From Pontibacter sp. G13 (GTDB taxonomy: Bacteria > Bacteroidota > Bacteroidia > J057), in assembly GCF_031851795.1 (NCBI RefSeq), contig NZ_CP134696.1:806001-870000 (forward strand): DNA of 64,000 nt. The letters run 5' to 3'. The position numbers and the translations under genes were made by a program. The notes under the pieces were generated by a model, which searched no databases, was not told the DNA's origin, and saw nothing but the letters and a program-made list of their open reading frames with translations. Position 1 is the stretch's first letter; every line of letters begins with the position of its first letter. Below are positions 35,922 to 43,317 of this stretch, one piece after another.

Positions 35922-36052
35922 TGGAGCCTGCAAGGGGCTCCACGGTTGGAGCCCACGAGGTGGAGGGAGCCCACAAGGGGAGGGAGCCCACAAGGGGAGG
36001 GAGCCCACAAGGGGAGGGAGCCCACAAGGGGAGGGAGCCCACAAGGGGCTCC
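35922..36052 (-). repeat. Tandem array of a terminator stem, 17-bp units
   Basis: Five exact units GGGAGCCCACAAGGGGA start at 35965, 35982, 35999, 36016 and 36033; the last ends in CTCC and so completes a hairpin. A degenerate unit precedes them at about 35947 and a related hairpin GGAGCCTGCAAGGGGCTCC starts the array at 35922. It begins 5 bp after the stop codon of the peptidase gene and contains the same GGGAGCCCACAAG core as the array at 34246. Confidence 0.9.
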
Positions 36053-36056
36053 TCTA

Positions 36057-38150
36057 CTAGTTGGTGGAATCTTCGGATTCGGTTTCAGTGGCTTCTTCGG
36101 TTGCTTCGGCGGCCATATCATCGGTTTTCAACCATTGGTCCAGCCATTCGAAGAATACGCGGTGCCAGAGCACGCCATTTTGTGGGGAAAGCACCCAATG
36201 GCCTTCGTTCGGGAAGTACAGGAATCGGGAAGGAATGTCCTGAATCTGAGCGGCATTGAACGCCTGCATGCCTTCACCTACCGGTACACGGAAGTCCTTC
36301 TCACCGTGAATCACGAGGATCGGGGAATCCCAGTTGCCCACGTACAAGTGTGGGGAGTGCAATTTGTAGGATGGATTGGGTTTCACTTCCCAGTAAGCAC
36401 CACCGATGTCTTGATTGGCGAAGAAGAGTTCTTCAGTTGTGGCATACCAGCTCTCCAAGTTGAACAAACCACAGTGGGAAATGAAGGTCTTGAATCGCTT
36501 GTCGTGATTACCAGCCAACCAGTAGACGGAGTATCCTCCATAGCTGGCACCAATCGCACCGAGGTTGTCATTGTCTACAAAGTCTTCCTCGGCAACTGCG
36601 TCAATGGCGCTCAGGTAATCTTCCATCGCTTGTCCACCCCAATCACCGGAGATTTCGTCATTCCACTTGCGACCGAAAGAAGGCAATCCACGACGGTTGG
36701 GTGCTACAATGATGTAGTCATTCGCAGCCATCAATTGGAAGTTCCAACGATAGGAGAAAAATTGGCTCACAGCGGACTGGGGACCTCCTTGGCAATACAG
36801 CAAGGTTGGGTACTTTTTCTTAGGATCGAAGTTGGGCGGATAGATCACCCACGTCAGCATCTGCTCGCCATCGGTGGTTTCGATCATGCGCTTCTCGATG
36901 TTGCCCATTTTGAGGGACTTGAGCATGGCTTCATTGGTGAAGGTGATCTGAGCGGATTCCCCCTTTTTGTCTACGAAGAACAGCTCGGTAGGCGTAGACA
37001 TATCCATGCGGCTAGCTACGAGGCCTTTTTCGGTCACTCCGAATGAGGTGTAGTTGTGGTCGCCGGAAGTCATCATGGAGAAATCAGCCGTCTCCACATT
37101 GATGGAAGCCAACTGGTAGGTAGCCTGCTCGCCTGTCAGACAGTAGATGGTCTCGCCGTCTTGGCTCCAATGTGGATGGTTGGCATCGCGGTCCAATCCT
37201 ACGGTCAATTCGCGCTTGTCGCCTCCGGAGAGGTTCATGACGAAAATGCGGTTGCGGTCAGACTCGAATCCGGGTGTCTCCATGCTATTCCAAGCGATCA
37301 GTTGACCGTTTGGAGAGAACACGGGCTCCATGTCATACCCGTCCATCCCATCGGTAAGGTTGGTCGTTTTGTCTCCCTGCACGTCGTACAGATAGATGTC
37401 GGAATCCGTAGAGGTCGCATATTCTTTGCCGGAGACCTTCTTGGAAGTATAGGCGATGAAGTATCCATTGGGGCTGAAAGCGATCTGCTCGATGCCTCCG
37501 AATGGATTCAGCGGCGCATCGAAACGCTCCCCTTCCATAATATCTTTCAATTCTCCTGTCAACTCACCGTCTTCGTAGTCAGACACGAAAATGTGGCTGT
37601 AGGAGTAGTCATGCCATTCATCCCAGTGGCGGTACATGAGATCGTCGATGATACGCGCATCTGCATGCGGCAAATCCGGGTAAATGTCTTGCACGGTCTG
37701 ATCGAGCTTGACGACTTTGGTGAAGAGCACACGGTCTCCACTAGGTGCGTATTCAAATCCGGTGACGCCTCCCTCGATGTGGGAAACCTGATGCTTGTCG
37801 GAGCCGTCGAGGTTCATTTCCCAAAGCTGGGTAGAACCTGATTCGCGGGAAAGGAATCCAATTTTGTTCCCGGCAGGGTGGATGCGGGAATTGTACTCGG
37901 AGCCTTCAAATGCAGTGATCTTGCGGACCTTACCCCCTTCAGCGGGAATGACGTAAAGATCCCGATTGCCTTTGTTTTCAGACAATTCGTAGCTGGAGAC
38001 GCCATAGATGACATGCTGGCCGTCGGCGGAAACGTCATCGAGGGACACCCGGCCCAGTTCCCACAATTTCTCGGGAGTCAGGACGTCGGAAGGCTGTGCG
38101 TGAAGCGCTCCTACAAACAGGGCACTTGCTGCGATCAGCAATCTTTTCAT
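36057..38150 (-). CDS. S9-family serine peptidase (DPP5-like)
   Basis: A 697-residue exported prolyl-oligopeptidase-family enzyme that removes dipeptides or acyl-amino acids from peptides in the periplasm. A signal peptide (MKRLLIAASALFVGALHAQP) is followed by a seven-bladed beta-propeller (residues about 30-410, repeated WDs such as VFSPNGQLIAWNS), then an alpha/beta hydrolase. The catalytic Ser536 lies in GASYGGY, Asp619 in HGEKDFRVP and His651 in NEGHW, in the right order and spacing for the family. It ends in an acidic tail (TEEATETESEDSTN). It is followed by the 17-bp array. Confidence 0.95.
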   Translation of the reverse strand: MKRLLIAASALFVGALHAQPSDVLTPEKLWELGRVSLDDVSADGQHVIYGVSSYELSENKGNRDLYVIPAEGGKVRKITAFEGSEYNSRIHPAGNKIGFLSRESGSTQLWEMNLDGSDKHQVSHIEGGVTGFEYAPSGDRVLFTKVVKLDQTVQDIYPDLPHADARIIDDLMYRHWDEWHDYSYSHIFVSDYEDGELTGELKDIMEGERFDAPLNPFGGIEQIAFSPNGYFIAYTSKKVSGKEYATSTDSDIYLYDVQGDKTTNLTDGMDGYDMEPVFSPNGQLIAWNSMETPGFESDRNRIFVMNLSGGDKRELTVGLDRDANHPHWSQDGETIYCLTGEQATYQLASINVETADFSMMTSGDHNYTSFGVTEKGLVASRMDMSTPTELFFVDKKGESAQITFTNEAMLKSLKMGNIEKRMIETTDGEQMLTWVIYPPNFDPKKKYPTLLYCQGGPQSAVSQFFSYRWNFQLMAANDYIIVAPNRRGLPSFGRKWNDEISGDWGGQAMEDYLSAIDAVAEEDFVDNDNLGAIGASYGGYSVYWLAGNHDKRFKTFISHCGLFNLESWYATTEELFFANQDIGGAYWEVKPNPSYKLHSPHLYVGNWDSPILVIHGEKDFRVPVGEGMQAFNAAQIQDIPSRFLYFPNEGHWVLSPQNGVLWHRVFFEWLDQWLKTDDMAAEATEEATETESEDSTN

Positions 38151-38366
38151 GTTAAGGTCTTATAGGTTAAACATCTAGGTATCGCTAAAAATTGGTTGCG
38201 CAATTTCTAGAGAAACTTTGCATTCCGCCGGTGGACAAGGGGCCGGAGAGAACAGCAGCTTCAAATATAGAAAAACTTGGGATCTTGAAATATGGCAAGG
38301 GCGGGATATTGGGTCTTATTTCTCCATTTTTCCACAAAATCGGGTCAGTTTGCGTACTTTGGAGTC

Positions 38367-39233
38367 ATGTGGATATTTCGAGGAAAGCTCCAACACAATG
38401 ACGAGCTAGCCGCCGACCTGCTCAATCGCAGCTTCAAATTTGGGGATGGATTGTTCGAGACCATTCGGGTGTATCATCATCAGCCGCTCTTCCTGCGGGA
38501 TCATTTTCAGCGGCTCACAGATGGGATGCGGGCACTGGGATTCGAGTTTGCGGAAGATCTGTTTCTGGCGGATGTCCAACGCGCGATCCAAACGCTGATG
38601 GATCAGGCGCAGATCGGCACGCATGGCAGATTGAGGCTTTCGGTATTTCGGGATGGCCAAGGCGCTTATGGCCCCTTGGACGACACCCCACAATTTGCCA
38701 TCGAAGGCTATAGCCTCAAGACGGATTACTACGCAGCCGAAACCTCCATGTCCTTGACCGACTATCGGGAGCTGGCCGTTTCGGAAAATACCATTTCCTC
38801 CTTCAAAACCGCCTCTGCCCTCCCCTACGTCCTCGCGGCACGGCATGCCAGAAAAGAAGGATTCGACGAGGCGCTCCTTTTTACCAAAAACGGCCTCGGC
38901 ATTTCGCACATCGCCGAAGGCGCCTCCACCAATCTCTTCCTCGTCACCGACCGGAAAATCACCACCCCTCCGCTCTCCACCGGATGCGTCTCCGGTATCA
39001 TGCGCAAACAAGTCATCGCGCTCGCCGAGCAACTCAAACTCCCCTGCTCCGAAAAGTCCCTCCGCGAGCGCGACCTCCTCAAAGCCGACGAAGTCTTCCT
39101 CACCAACGCCATCCGCGGGATTGTCCCAGTAAGCCGATACAAGGATCAGGGGTGGGATATGCGTGCGGTGCCGATTGTGCGGATGTTGCAGGGGTGCTTG
39201 GGGAAGGTGGTGAAACCAAGGCCCCCCAGATGA
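38367..39233 (+). CDS. Class IV aminotransferase (branched-chain aminotransferase/ADC lyase-like)
   Basis: A 288-residue PLP enzyme of fold type IV. The start at 38367 gives MWIFRGKLQH, then SFKFGDGLFETIRVYHHQPL, the classical N-terminal signature. The PLP Lys is in SSFKTASALPYVLAARHAR (Lys147), and the phosphate and carboxylate-binding region IAEGASTNLFLV with Glu184 is present. The motif TNAIRGIVPVSR near the end favours a 4-amino-4-deoxychorismate lyase or D-amino acid transaminase over IlvE, but I cannot separate these by eye. The last third of the gene has strongly C-ending codons, then abruptly G-rich ones. A hairpin spans the stop codon. Confidence 0.93.
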   Translation: MWIFRGKLQHNDELAADLLNRSFKFGDGLFETIRVYHHQPLFLRDHFQRLTDGMRALGFEFAEDLFLADVQRAIQTLMDQAQIGTHGRLRLSVFRDGQGAYGPLDDTPQFAIEGYSLKTDYYAAETSMSLTDYRELAVSENTISSFKTASALPYVLAARHARKEGFDEALLFTKNGLGISHIAEGASTNLFLVTDRKITTPPLSTGCVSGIMRKQVIALAEQLKLPCSEKSLRERDLLKADEVFLTNAIRGIVPVSRYKDQGWDMRAVPIVRMLQGCLGKVVKPRPPR

Positions 39234-39257
39234 CTGGAGTTGGGCCTTCTGGGGGGG
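39222..39257 (+). terminator. Hairpin overlapping the aminotransferase stop codon
   Basis: The arms ccccccaga and tctgggggg flank a 17-nt loop and the TGA stop lies just inside the first arm. The following bases are AATAAAAAA rather than T, so it may be an mRNA-stabilising hairpin instead of an intrinsic terminator. Confidence 0.45.
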
Positions 39258-39347
39258 AATAAAAAAGTGTGTCAACGTCAAATTTTCAAAAAGAAACTAT
39301 CTGCGCATTTGAAACGGGGTTTTGCCACTGGAAAATTAACACTCCCA

Positions 39348-40817
39348 CTATTTGAAAAAGTACCCAAATGATAAAAAGCTACTTATCCGCATTCTTGGAA
39401 TTAGGAAGTCATTCGGTTCGTTGCTAAAGTAGATTCCTTCTGGGTTAACAGCCTCTCGCATTTTATCTACATAGCCAATAATACCCCCGCCTTCGATGAC
39501 AAATTTATGTTTTTGACCAAAGTTGACTCCTCCCCCTAGCAGAATTCGTGGCCTGATCTTATTGGAAAAGGATATACCTGGGCCGAATGCGCCATGCCAA
39601 TGGAGCGACTTTTTCATTCCGTTCTTGTTTCCGCTTATTCTGACCAAAGAAGCTATTCCAAACTCTCCTTCTGTCCTCCCTTCATCAAACAAAGTATATT
39701 GATAACTTGAGTCGTTTGTTGGAGTACCTATTGCGGTAAAAACCTCATCTTGAAGTAATGAGTAGAAAAAGGAAGGCCCAACTGAAAATATTATTTTCCG
39801 GTTTGGTTTTAGCGCAATTTTTGCCTCAAACCCTGGAAGTGGGCTATTTTCTTGCTTTGGAAGCACCTTTATGCTTAACTCCGTTCTGTCTCCTGAAAAA
39901 TAAATAGGAAAAGAGGTATATGTATTCCCAAAACTTGCATTGTTATTAAGATCGATAAATCTCCTTAGAAATTTGTCAACCTGCTCAACTTTCAGGGAAA
40001 ATAGAATCTTGTCAATTCGCGTGATCAAGGATTTATGATCCTTCAAGACCAATTGATGGAACTCAAGTAACTCTTTGTCTTTAGGATATTTAGCTTTCAA
40101 TTCTTCAATTTCCTTCGATAGAGTATCAAGGTTGTTTATTTCTGATTTTCGAATAACTAGAACTTCCGTCCTAATTTCTTCTAATCTTCTAAATACCTTA
40201 TGGGTATCGAACATTTCGGGATCAATATCAATTGGGTTCTTAGAGATTTGGCGATGCTTATATTCAAAAACGAATAACTCACGAGTGATGTCTTCTAGTT
40301 TTTCTTCGGCAGTTGTTAGCTTTCGATCCATTTTTAATATTTGAGAGTCTTGTTTTATCCGGATTTCTTTCACCTGGTCAGCCCAAGCGAAATTCTGAAA
40401 TTGTGAATAGTTAATGTATTCAGCCTCTATAGCCATTCCATAACCTCCTGCCTTATATTGAGGTAATGGCATGGTTTCCGATAAACGACCATTCGTAAGA
40501 ACCCCAGAAAAAGACCCTATACTCTCATATAATACACTCAATTTACTAGGATCAAAATTTGTGAAACTAGGTATATCTAGCGCCTTGGTATATGAAGTAT
40601 CAGATGAATTTATCACCACCTTGTAAAGGTTATGATTTATTCCCTTTACTTTCACAGTGAAATACCCTTCATTTTGAATAGCTCCTTCGTCAATTTCATC
40701 GATACTTCTCTCACTGAAATTCACAACTATTTCATAAGGATTGCTTTGAGCAAAGCTCAATTGCAATTCGCATAATAATAATCCGAAAACAGAGAATAGT
40801 ATTATAACGTTTTTCAT
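39348..40817 (-). CDS. Exported protein of unknown function in an AT-rich island
   Basis: A 489-residue exported protein with signal peptide MKNVIILFSVFGLLLCELQL cleaved after SFAQ. The first third is a beta domain (YEIVVNFSERS, YFTVKVKGINHNLYKVVIN). Residues about 150-290 are helical and likely a coiled coil (KLTTAEEKLEDITRELFVFE, LDTLSKEIEELKAKYPKDKE). The C-terminal 170 residues look like outer-membrane beta strands (AKIALKPNRKIIFSVGPSFF, LLGGGVNFGQKHKFVIEGG) ending SSFLSFGYFFK. The gene and its surroundings are clearly richer in A+T than the rest of the window, and it uses different codons. I do not recognise the family. Transfer from another lineage is likely. Confidence 0.8.
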   Translation of the reverse strand: MKNVIILFSVFGLLLCELQLSFAQSNPYEIVVNFSERSIDEIDEGAIQNEGYFTVKVKGINHNLYKVVINSSDTSYTKALDIPSFTNFDPSKLSVLYESIGSFSGVLTNGRLSETMPLPQYKAGGYGMAIEAEYINYSQFQNFAWADQVKEIRIKQDSQILKMDRKLTTAEEKLEDITRELFVFEYKHRQISKNPIDIDPEMFDTHKVFRRLEEIRTEVLVIRKSEINNLDTLSKEIEELKAKYPKDKELLEFHQLVLKDHKSLITRIDKILFSLKVEQVDKFLRRFIDLNNNASFGNTYTSFPIYFSGDRTELSIKVLPKQENSPLPGFEAKIALKPNRKIIFSVGPSFFYSLLQDEVFTAIGTPTNDSSYQYTLFDEGRTEGEFGIASLVRISGNKNGMKKSLHWHGAFGPGISFSNKIRPRILLGGGVNFGQKHKFVIEGGGIIGYVDKMREAVNPEGIYFSNEPNDFLIPRMRISSFLSFGYFFK

Positions 40818-41140
40818 GTCAATTACTTCTTATTTATGAAACAAAAAATCCACAACCCTTTCATTGGCAATCCAACTAGATTCTGAGAACCATAATTATT
40901 AGATCTATTCTTACAGAGTCCACCAATTGAGATTTATAATTCCTCACTCTAAAAAATCAATCCTAAAATTTAAATACTGTGATTCGCCACTCCTTTTGAC
41001 TTTTTATCGCGCTAATATCTTCTTGGGGAAGTGATGTACCCCCATTTTGTCGAACCATCATTTCATCTGGTTATGGAGCAGACTTAGGTACTTCCTGAAA
41101 CATCCCTTATATGAAATAATTGGATCAAAGCGAGTTTGAT
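40818..41140. other. AT-rich gene-free spacer
   Basis: This 323-bp gap continues the AT-rich island upstream of the gene at 39348-40817. I see no open reading frame, hairpin terminator or repeat in it. The composition change ends at about 41130, near the lipoprotein gene. Confidence 0.5.
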
Positions 41141-41881
41141 TCACCTCACTCCCACCTCCAAATACTCCACTGTCGTATACACCGCCTGAATGTAGACCTC
41201 CTTGCCGGTATCGATCACAAACTCGCTGAGGCCGATGTGGTCTTGGGATTCAGGACTCCAATCATAGGTATAGCCTAGCTGGGTCCAGGGGTATTTGTCT
41301 TGAACGGAAGGCTGATAATAGCTATCGATGCGCAATTGATTGATCCAAGTGATTTGGGTTGAATCGGCATCCTCGGGAAATGAAAGCCCACAGGCAGTAT
41401 CGTCTATCTCGGCATCTGGACAGGGGCGGAAAACGTCCTGTGGCCTGACCCAAAACTCGACAAAATAAGGCATGGAAGCATTGGGTGGCATGCCCAACAA
41501 TTGTGCAATCCGGAGGTGGGAGTCCGTGTAGCGCTTGTTGCCGATCCGGTTCTGCAATTCGGAGGAGGCGGTTACCCATATATGATAATCCCCGGTGTTG
41601 TAGGTGGTGGATTCGTTGAGTTTCGGGTATTCATAATCTGTCCAAGTGACGAGCAAGACATAGGACTCCCCCTCGATCTCTCGCCAAATCAGATCGGGGG
41701 AATTTGGTTGAATGGCGATCAGGGATTGGCTGATTTCGGCTTGGGTGGGCACCATCGCATCTTCCACCGCTGCTTGATAGATCGCCCAGATATCAGGTTC
41801 CGGGGCCGTTTGAACAGTTGATAGGGGTTTGCAGCCAGCTACAAGCAGAGCTGATAATATGAGGATTTGAACTGATTTCAT
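41141..41881 (-). CDS. Lipoprotein of unknown function
   Basis: A 246-residue predicted lipoprotein. The start at 41881 (MKSVQILILSALLVAGCKPL) gives a good lipobox (LVAGC); a Met seven codons further upstream is possible. The mature part is an all-beta/helix mixture with the well-conserved phrase MPYFVEFWVRPQDVFRPCPD and LGYTYDWSPESQDHIGLSEF near the end, typical of a Bacteroidota-specific family of uncharacterised surface proteins that carry a Cys pair. It may be cotranscribed with nothing: its neighbour at 42073 runs the other way. Function unknown. Confidence 0.75.
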   Translation of the reverse strand: MKSVQILILSALLVAGCKPLSTVQTAPEPDIWAIYQAAVEDAMVPTQAEISQSLIAIQPNSPDLIWREIEGESYVLLVTWTDYEYPKLNESTTYNTGDYHIWVTASSELQNRIGNKRYTDSHLRIAQLLGMPPNASMPYFVEFWVRPQDVFRPCPDAEIDDTACGLSFPEDADSTQITWINQLRIDSYYQPSVQDKYPWTQLGYTYDWSPESQDHIGLSEFVIDTGKEVYIQAVYTTVEYLEVGVR

Positions 41882-42072
41882 CGCCGTTAATTGCTTCGAC
41901 ATTTGCGTAGGTATGGCCCTTCAAAATTAACGGAATATTCTACTTGTTTGCTCCTACAAATACAGGGAATCGGCTCCGTTTATGGAATCTCTCCAGGCTC
42001 CGGATCTTTTTGTCAAACGGGCCATGTGTCAATCCTGCATGCTCGATTTTCACACAATTCACCCACACATCT

Positions 42073-42522
42073 ATGAAACTTCTCCTGATTATCCTCACGC
42101 TGGCATGCGCCGTGCTGCCATCTTGTCGCACCAACCGCTGGGTCGAGGCCCCAAAAGCTGGTGCCATCCGTACCTTCCCGAATGACCGCCCCTTTCTACT
42201 CACAGAAATTTCTGATGATCCTACCTATGGGTACTCACAGCATAATCCCATCATGGTGGGAGGTGTGACCGAAGGGCCGAAAAATGAACGGCGATTCCTC
42301 CTAGCGCTCACCGGCCCTCAAGGTGAGAAAGTCTCCTACCATCGCGTGGGAAGTTGCTGCCCCTTCAAATCATCCAATGCTCCGCTGGGCAAGGGGTTGT
42401 TGGACATGTATGAAGTGAGTTGGGAAGGGTCCTCAGAATCAACCATGCTTTACCTCAATATGTATGATGCAGGACCATTGAAAGCGCCCAAAGGATTTGG
42501 GATCGTTGCAGCAGTTGATTGA
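42073..42522 (+). CDS. Lipoprotein related to the family often labelled KDO-8-P aldolase
   Basis: A 149-residue lipoprotein. The start at 42073 gives a signal with lipobox (AVLPSC); the frame is open 129 bp further upstream without coding character. The conserved phrases TYGYSQHNPIMVGG, NERRFLLALTGPQGE, YHRVGSCCPFKSS and LYLNMYDAG define a family of Bacteroidota lipoproteins that automatic annotation often names 2-dehydro-3-deoxyphosphooctonate aldolase. That name is not supported by the sequence: the protein is half the length, has no TIM barrel and carries an export signal. The vicinal Cys pair (SCCPF) is invariant-looking. It is best treated as unknown. Confidence 0.75.
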   Translation: MKLLLIILTLACAVLPSCRTNRWVEAPKAGAIRTFPNDRPFLLTEISDDPTYGYSQHNPIMVGGVTEGPKNERRFLLALTGPQGEKVSYHRVGSCCPFKSSNAPLGKGLLDMYEVSWEGSSESTMLYLNMYDAGPLKAPKGFGIVAAVD

Positions 42523-42608
42523 ATGGGTTGAGGGGACACTAAAACCCTACCCCCTTTCCATCGCAAGTTGGAGAGGGCTTAGGATCTTTCAAATGAGGCA
42601 AATAGCCA

Positions 42609-42893
42609 TCATTCTTCGATCTCCACTGGGAGGCCATACCTGAAAAACTCTCTGACATTACCTCCAAAATCTTCCCAGCCCACCAATACAACCTTCGTTG
42701 ATTCCACCAAGCGGACATCGATCGTTCCGTCTTCATTGACGGGAAAGGTGGCGTACTGAGCTTGAGCAAATCCAGCATGATCGGTCCTAGCGACTGCAGC
42801 CGAAATCGAATAAATCAGAAATCCAGCCGATGCCATCAACATAGAGGTGCCCATCATAAGCCTGTACCAGTTTTTCGAAAAGAAATCTTTCAT
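42609..42893 (-). CDS. Small single-pass membrane protein
   Basis: A 94-residue protein. The N-terminus (MKDFFSKNWYRLMMGTSMLM) is followed by one hydrophobic segment (ASAGFLIYSISAAVA) and a soluble tail of about 55 residues with the phrase AQYATFPVNEDGTIDVRLVE. The tail looks like two or three beta strands. Short Bacteroidota proteins with a single membrane segment and a VNEDGTI-like tail are common, but I cannot name a family. The coding character rests on codon use and a clean frame, so confidence is moderate. Confidence 0.6.
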   Translation of the reverse strand: MKDFFSKNWYRLMMGTSMLMASAGFLIYSISAAVARTDHAGFAQAQYATFPVNEDGTIDVRLVESTKVVLVGWEDFGGNVREFFRYGLPVEIEE

Positions 42894-43317
42894 ATTTAGT
42901 CTATTTCAATGGGATGAATATACAATATCCTTTTTTCCATTCATTTCTCTATCACAAGGGATTAAATACCCAACCACAGGCAGTGAGCTTTGAGTATTCT
43001 TCGTGCAGATTGTCCAGCCTCAATTTTTCTGAAATTTTCATATATTTGGAGCATACCTAATCCTCGGAATAAATCATTGGCCTTGTGCCGGTTAGATCAT
43101 TCATCTCTCAGTTCCTCCTACCATTTCAGGAAATCCCCTCATATCCAGATTCTGATTTTGACAAAATTGATGGACTTCAGCCCCTGTAAGGCCGATCTTC
43201 CAATAGCTTCCTGCTAAACATTCATTACCGATTTCGGAATGCTCCCTTTTTGGAAATCAGCCCGCTGCATGGGTTGATCCAACTCCTGTACCTTTCATCC
43301 AAAAACTCCACATCACG
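42894..43317. other. Gene-free region upstream of the S74 fibre-protein gene
   Basis: This 424-bp spacer between divergent genes should contain both promoters. It is AT-rich around 43020-43080. I see no RNA gene, repeat or terminator in it. Confidence 0.45.

Noticed and set aside
34246-36052. The two short tandem arrays considered as CRISPR
   Set aside because: Spacers are not unique, the units are adjacent terminator stems, and no cas gene lies nearby.
35874-37046. A 390-codon plus-strand frame over the 17-bp array and the S9 peptidase
   Set aside because: It reads through the terminator array and mirrors the peptidase, whose catalytic triad is intact on the minus strand.
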